The position numbers and the translations under genes are program-made. 64,000 nt of DNA from Crotalaria pallida (Eukaryota; Streptophyta; Magnoliopsida; Fabales; Fabaceae). Location of the stretch: NCBI GenBank assembly GCA_037953625.1, contig CM075652.1:60009501-60073500 (forward strand). Reading direction: 5' to 3'. Below are positions 57,501 through 64,000 of the stretch, piece after piece (position 1 is the stretch's first letter; every line of letters starts with the position of its first letter). The notes under the pieces were generated by a model. That model saw only the letters and a list, made by a program, of their open reading frames with translations. It was not told the origin of the DNA and searched no databases.

Positions 57501-60500
57501 ATAAATTAGCTAGATTATACTTAAGGAAATAATTTAACTCAGGCCTTGTGACTAAATCATCAAGGACCGAATCATCATGGTCAATAATTCCTAATCTCTA
57601 ATAGATTTTAACCACTTGAAATTATCAAATTATTATCACAAAAATTCTTTTTTTTTTTTGAACTAAAGGATAAAAGACACACACACGTATCAATTTCGTC
57701 TAGCATATAGCAACACACACCATGCAGTATCCCCCACATAGCTATAATCATAAGAAAACCATTCCCAATTATATACATAGGCTTTGGCCGAATTATGCAT
57801 ACATGATTTTGCAAATATTTAGTGCACAAATGAAAACATGAAATCATTTTCTCTCTTTGGACTTAGAAACCGTGAGCATACAATAGGGAAATGATCAATT
57901 TTAATTCCTTTTTAACCTAAGTTATGCCAACCATTTAAATCACATAGCATTTTAAGGATTTTCATGCATTTTCTTTCAAAACTTAATCATGGCATGCAAA
58001 CACTTTTAAAACTCTTGTATTCACTTAGTCTTATGATGCATGCACTCTAAATGAAAAGCAAACCTAGTTCCCTAGTTTTCTCTAGGATGACCGAATCTCA
58101 AGATGCAAGGAGGCATAGCTTTCATTCATTTTCAACATTCATGAATCACAAAGGTCAAAGCAAATCATGTAAGGGTTCAAAACTATTTTCCACAGTACAT
58201 CACATACACAAATAAATTCAAGGCTATCATTTTTCTTAAAATAAAATGAAACTAGATTTTAACTTCATGAAAATAACATGCATGAACCTTTTATAAAATA
58301 AAATCATAGATTTTATCCTTTATGGAACATGGCCGGATGGTCCTCCTAGAAATAAGGCATGCATAGCATCAAACACTAAATCAATTCATGTTTATTCTCG
58401 AAAATAACTTAAGACTTATTATTATTATTTTTTTTTATCTTTCTTAAAAACCAAATCCTAATAAAAGGAAACACAACCTTTTCTCATAAAAATGGCATGC
58501 AAGATTTAGAAGACTCAAATCTCCTCACCATTCAAGTACTAAATCAAATCATTTACAAGATCAATGTTCAATAAAAACATGCTTATACTTAAAATTATTT
58601 TTAAAACTTAGTTTCTTTGCTTTTTCCTTAAAACCGAATTATATGTAGGAGAAAACATAATCCTTTCCCCAAAAGGTAACATACAAAGCTAGAAATTTTC
58701 AAATCGAATTTGGATCATACTTTTGTTCCTCAAAGTATAATGAGAATATACATAGATCATGATTTCAACAAAAGATGTAAATCCAAAGAATTTCAATTAC
58801 ACTTAGATTAAATGAAATCATCATCGAGTAACATGCAAGAAGAAGGACTCAAACTCTTTTCACAAATTAAATTTAGATCTTACACTTAGTCATGAAAAAT
58901 CATGTAAAAAGGAATCAAAGCAAATACACAAGCTTGAACTCAAATCTTTCATAAAACCGTGAAGAAGAAAGTAGAAATCACAAGATCAAAACTTTTCAAA
59001 CAAAACATTTAAGATCAACACATACACATCACAGTTTAGAGAAAGGAAGTAGACATGCAAGAGATCTAATCTAGTTTTCACAAAACTTTAATTTTTCTTT
59101 TTGATCTTTTAAGATCTAATTGGAAAAATTTAGATCTAGCAAGGAATGGCCTTAACCGAACATCAAGCACTAATCGAACATATTACAAATTATGCTTAGT
59201 CCATAGAGTCCAAAATCAAGGAGATCATACAAGTTCACATAAACATGTAAGAAAGAATTAAGGTAGATTTACAATTTAAAAGAAAAGAAGCTAAATTATT
59301 ACAGTCTTCATCAAATCTTCAAGTCCTACCATGAAGGATTGGTCTTCTAATTTTTTCCTAGTGCTTGGATCTTCAACGGTGAAAGGTGGGTCAAGCTCCT
59401 AAGTCTCTCCTCCTTCCTCTTCATGTCTACGACCATTCTCACTCCATCACTATCTATTTCTTTTCTTTTCTTTCTCTAAGGGGTTGATGAGTCCCTTAGA
59501 GATACGTTTGTTTTGGTGTGGAGAATGGGAAATGAATGAGGTGAATGTTCTAAGGCCAACTTCATATAAAGGAAATTCGAAATTTCATTCTTTAGCCTTA
59601 TGAAGCAATTCGGTCATGACATAAGGGAAGGGGCGTTTTTGGACTTAAAAGTTTGCATGGATGAGGTTTGCAAAGTCAAGGGACAAGGCAAGCTAATCTA
59701 AGGTTTTAGGGGTCACCTAGTGGTCATTACTAGTTAGCACATAGTTGGAGTTTCCTATTTAGTTTGGTTACTAGTTTTGATTTAGTTGGAGCTTTACTTA
59801 CTCCCTAAGCTCACACATACACGTGTAGCACACATATCTCACACACACACCCACCTTCATGCATACAATAGTTGTGGCACTTTCATACAAACACACATAT
59901 ATCACTCACATGCACACTCACCTTCATGCATACACACACACACGTAGCACACTCATGCACTCACACACTCATGCACCAACCGTGGCACCTCCTCACACAC
60001 ACACATATTCTTTTGATTTTTATTTTCCAATCACATTTCTTATTCATTTCCCCTACATCATTCGGTCAACACACATATGCACATATAAATACACACATCC
60101 ATACATACATAGTCACACACTCACATATATAGCACTTACATGCATATTTGTACGTAGCTCACACACAAATGCACCTAATTCACATTTTAATTCCTACTAT
60201 AATTTCTATTTCATACAATAATTAAATTAATTCTAAGAAATCACATTCCATGGTCATCTTCATGCATCACACTTTAAACACACACACACACATATTAAAT
60301 CAAGCACTCATAAAATTTTCAAGCCAATTTATTAAATTCATTTTTCTTCAAGGTATATTTTCACGAAATTCATATCCAAAATCACTTTCAAAACCATCTT
60401 AAAAGAAATCACCATTTAGCAAAGCATTAAAAAAATCATTCACCTTCATTTTGTTTATAAAAATCCATAAATTACTTTCTGAAAATTTCTTATAAAACCG

Positions 60501-60564
60501 AATTCCAGGGTTTATTTTAACAAATTCCGTTCACGCACGTACGGGAAAAATGCGGGGTGTTACA
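54565..60564 (-). repeat. 3' LTR, 6000 bp
   Basis: Plus-strand ends TGTTACACCCCG and GCGGGGTGTTACA. Long for a plant LTR but matched in kind by the 6.7-kb solo LTR at 37392-54151. Region 57000-59500 is AT-rich and non-coding; the microsatellite-rich stretch is listed separately. A minus-strand TATA-like TTTATATGAAG is near 59565. Small frames (54953, 55604, 56052, 56555) recur in the right LTR because the LTRs are copies. Confidence 0.9.
59838..60290. repeat. (CA)n-rich microsatellite zone in the LTR
   Basis: Many interrupted 'cacacaca' runs with 'catgca' and 'tcacactca' words. They create His/Thr-rich frames of 120 and 86 codons that are artefacts. Confidence 0.9.
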
Positions 60565-61559
60565 TTCTCCCCAACTTAAAGATTTCTCGTCCTCGAGAAA
60601 TGCCGTGTAGAGCCTGACTGCTCAGTGGACGCATAGCTCCTTGAAGAAATTCCCTCCCGCGCAATCGTCGCATCTTCGATCACGTACCATCTATTCGTTC
60701 TTAGAAGCGGATCAAACGGATTACTTTCAAAAGTAACCTCTCGGGACATTTTTAACAACAAATAGGGTGGTTTACCAACAACTTGGCTTCACGGACAACA
60801 ATGGATTGAGGGTTCAAGATAAAAATAGTGTACAAAGACAACAAGGTCACGGTCAATTGGGGTCAAAATGCCACCGTACTCAGGGTTAAACGTTCATCAT
60901 TAGTTCAAGCCTAGACGATTTCCTCCTCCTCCTCAAAACTTCACATTTCCACCGCTCCCCAACTTAAATGACGCATACCTCTATCCAACACCTAAGCCTT
61001 TATCTGACCAATCCGACAACAGAACTCTTGGTCACAATTCACCATCTGTTTGACCAGTATAGGGTATCAGGGTTCAAATTTCTCATCAAGCTTTTGGAAA
61101 GAATGGATAGATGGTCAAGAATCGAAAGAAGAACTTCGGGTTCAGCAACAATTAAAGCTTTATCAAACAGAGTCTAAGATTTTTAGAAAGCCCTTTTCAG
61201 ACGTCATGCCAAGCAATTTGGCATCACCTAAGGTTCATACAAGAAAGGCTTCAACAATAAGGGAAATCTAGTCACAAGACAAGATCTCAAATGACTGAGG
61301 GGTTATTACAAACAAAGGGGTTCACAGCAAGGAAGGATTCAACGAAGGAAGATTCTATTCGTACATCGACATTTCATGACAACACTGGTATCTGCTCCCC
61401 GTCGTTGTCGTAGACGAAACCGTCATACTCCATGGAAACGTTCGCGCACTCTTAGCGTTCTATCGTTATCCTAATACTAACTCACACACCAAGACACTCA
61501 GCAGAGTACGTAAGTCCATGTGTAAAGTTACTTAGTTCAACATAGCTCTGATACCATTC
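60565..61559 (-). other. Interior of the 6-kb-LTR element
   Basis: 995 bp. On the minus strand a purine tract CTTTAAGTTGGGGAG abuts the LTR (60567-60581), and a similar AAGTTGGGGAGCGG recurs at about 60953-60966. Small overlapping frames at 60968-61271 on the plus strand have no recognisable motif. No gag or pol. Confidence 0.7.
61545..61556 (-). promoter_or_regulatory. Primer-binding site, initiator tRNA-Met type
   Basis: The minus strand reads TGGTATCAGAGC three bases from the LTR edge at 61560. Confidence 0.92.
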
Positions 61560-64000
61560 TGTTACACCCCGATTTGGCAACTTGAAAACTCAATTAAATG
61601 TGGCGAAAATTAGGGCCATTTTTTTTTGATATATGAACATGAGAACATTTAACCTTTCAGATAATAGTTACAACCAAAAATACATGTTCTCATATTCATA
61701 GACCTTTCAAGTTCCAAACCGAGATGTCAAGGGAAACCGCGCTTTGAAACTCGTTTTCAAAACACTAATTAAAACGTAGCCCAGTTTGTTTTCTTTCAAA
61801 GATGAAACTCTTGCCGGGGTACAGTATAGTAGAGCTAGGCGACTACGAACTTACAGTGGAGTGCAATGCTCTGAGGGGGAACCCTAGCTTCTAATCATAC
61901 GTCCGAAAACTCCTCAACTAACTCCGATGTCTTGCTCACGGTCCGCCAGTGGAGTCATCCTTATCCGCCTCCCAGGGGTTGCTCTACCGAGTCGTCTCCT
62001 TTCCACGAAGAAGTTCCTACCTCCCAACCAAGCTGGATCTGGAACCTCAAATCTCTTCTGCCTCTAATTGCCGTACCAATTTTCCCAGAGAAGCAAGAGA
62101 AGTAGAGGTACGGGAGAAGAGAAGAATAGAAGAAGAAAGAAAACAGAAGAAGAGGAGAGAGTAAGCTACACAGACAGTTATGTCGACTATGTGGAATTCC
62201 AATAGGCAAGTATTAAGGAAAAAACAATAACAACATACAAACAACAACATCGACCTTAAGTACACATAGGGTTAAACATAATCTTATACTTAGCTTCCAC
62301 CATTACATTCTTATCATCTTTCTTATAAACTTTCGCAATTTCTCCCAACCATTCCTTCTCATCATACATCTCCAATTTCATCATGCTTTCCCAGAATCCT
62401 TTCTTATATTTTCATTCGATGCTGGGTATTTTTATTGTATATCTCTTTAAAACATCTTTGTGCTTTTAGGTTTTATTATTTCGGATAGCATCAATGATGA
62501 GGGGGACACATCATTGAGCTCACACACGTCTACATCTCCTCGGTCACCACCCAACCTAGTCGGAAGCAAATAGGAGTACAGGACCTTTACCACGCGGACA
62601 CGATAGCTGCCACACAACAAATGGCCCCAGGCCAGGAGGTCTCAGCCTCAATTCATAATCATATCAATCATAACATAAATGCACGCTCTCAGCGGCAATC
62701 ACAAATGTCCCGTTCCAGTCCCTCTCACTGTTCTCGAATTGTCATAGGGGGCGACAGTACTATTCTAGTTGGCCTGCAGAACTCACCACGGCATAAGACC
62801 GATCTGCCCGTACCACATGTGGAATTCGTTCCACCTAGAATAGCACTCAAGGCTTCTTGACGTATCACCGTCCTTACCCTCCCCTATTGCAATCACAACC
62901 CGAATATCCGCAGATACTCCGGGGTATCTTCCTCTCCACTACTTCGAGACGACTCTCATACCTCATCGCGTTTGTATATGTCTTTTAGAGCCTTTTAGAG
63001 ATTTCGGGATTTTAATTAACGGCTTATTCCTAACAGTCGGCCCGTCCTTGGTGCATCCCTTCAACGAAGCCCGACCACTAAACGCAATTCTATTCCCCCT
63101 AAAACTCATTGGCCCTTGGCCTCACATCACTTTCTCATCTCATACTTTTCAGCATTATTCTCATCAGCATCATCATGGCTCAACAGCCTCATCCACATTA
63201 TCAGTATCTTTTTCCGCAAAATATTCTCTCAAAATCTCTTTCAAGGAATCATATTTTTGGGTGAGTGTTAATGGAGGAGCAAGCTCAACTCAACACTAAG
63301 CTTCTTCCCAAAAATATGAACAAGGATATCCCAACTTCACGCGAGTCACCTTTCGCTTCCATAATTGCATTCCTTTCTCATCTCACTCTTCGTTTTCCTC
63401 GTGTTCCATTCTCATCTCTATCTCAAGTATCATCTTTCTTTTCCCCTTCTCAATCTTAATTATCACTTTTCTTTCAATCATTCTTTATCAAACTTAATCA
63501 TTAAATTTTCTTTTATTCTATCTTCATCTCTTTAGTGTTCCATTGGCATCATGATTTATTTCTCGATTAATTTCACAATGTCTCATCGTTCTCAATCGCA
63601 CTTCCTTTTCTCTTTCAATTTCCTTATCATTTTATGTCTCAGGATAAAATCAGACACCAATAAAGGAATTACTTCACCCATTAAACTAACTAACAACTCA
63701 TGCATAATTAACATAACAAACATATTAACTATAGACAACACTTCGGTCTCAGCGACTTGTAGGGATAGCCCACAAACAAACAACAAACACTCACTATCCC
63801 TCTTCCTCGCCTAACGAGACCGGGTCCAACCTTTGAGATTATTGGACGCCTTAATATGTTGCCTAATACCACGACGTCTTAAGGGGAGCTTCTCTCTCAC
63901 CTGGATGACGAAACATCCGAAAGCGTTCCATTCCAAGGTTTTCCGTTGTTAGCTTTACCACGTTCCTTTCGCGTCCGACACCCGAACTGGACATTTTTCC
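61560..64000 (-). repeat. 5' LTR (partial, continues past window)
   Basis: Follows 54565-57004 position for position with scattered substitutions and small indels. Confidence 0.92.

Larger units (their letters stand above)
54565..64000 (-). mobile_element. Non-autonomous element with 6.0-kb LTRs and 1-kb interior (runs off window)
   Basis: Left LTR 54565-60564, interior 60565-61559, right LTR from 61560 to beyond the window. Minus orientation is set by the primer-binding site next to the right LTR and the polypurine tract next to the left. The two LTRs are nearly identical over the 2.4 kb visible in both. The base string caaca precedes 54565, but its partner is out of view. The 995-bp interior is too small for gag-pol, so this is a LARD-like or deleted element. 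Confidence 0.9.

Noticed and set aside
59859..60221. 120-codon His/Thr/Ser-rich frame
   Set aside because: Produced by the CA-rich microsatellite zone inside an LTR.

Overview
The window looks like repeat-rich nuclear DNA of a flowering plant, probably a papilionoid legume. This is an inference from the intronless chloroplast-PPR gene, the AT-rich background, nested Ty3/gypsy LTR elements several kb long, an L1-type LINE with a plant-style ORF1, and hAT, CACTA-like and MITE relics. There are no bacterial or organellar features and no CRISPR array. I see one convincing intact host gene, the single-exon PPR gene at 15280-17643 (HCF152/At3g09650-like). A plant-mobile-domain pseudogene lies upstream of it at about 11880-12956. 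Almost everything else is transposable-element DNA.

Layout. 1-7786: 3' part of a decayed Ty3/gypsy element (copy A) whose long LTR is split by a 3.0-kb solo LTR (3829-6855, TSD ttata). 7787-9510: three fold-back repeats and a palindromic MITE fragment. 9770-11990: unclassified repeat carrying a CCGAGCTT-motif array. 11880-14735: PMD pseudogene, a CACTA-like end and a MITE. 15280-17643: the PPR gene. 18586-23945: minus-strand Athila/Tat-like LTR element (TSD ctcat) with one uncharacterised ORF. 24407-26874: solo LTR (TSD aatct). 28263-29902: a palindromic MITE, then a hAT element (TSD cttaaagg) carrying another MITE. 30625-35604: nearly full-length LINE with a 15-bp TSD. 35929-36062: SINE-like retroposon with a perfect 14-bp TSD. 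37392-54151: 6.7-kb solo LTR (TSD tgatg), itself inside a TRIM-like element and split by a 10-kb LTR element (40548-50587, TSD taatt). 54565-64000: minus-strand element with a 6.0-kb LTR, an internal region of only about 1 kb, and a second LTR running off the window.

The insertions can be ordered by nesting: TRIM-like element, then the 6.7-kb LTR, then the 10-kb element. Elements A and B belong to one non-autonomous family sharing the same wrecked pol remnant.

The most unusual signal is inside the LTRs. One family carries arrays of mini-hairpins with a constant TGG/CGG loop and different but self-complementary stems. A second family carries six hairpins with a constant 16-nt loop and likewise matched stems. 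The first family also has TAACCGGTTA palindromes in pairs exactly 21 bp apart, three pairs per LTR. These look like selected RNA-structure or protein-binding arrays and I know of no standard annotation for them.
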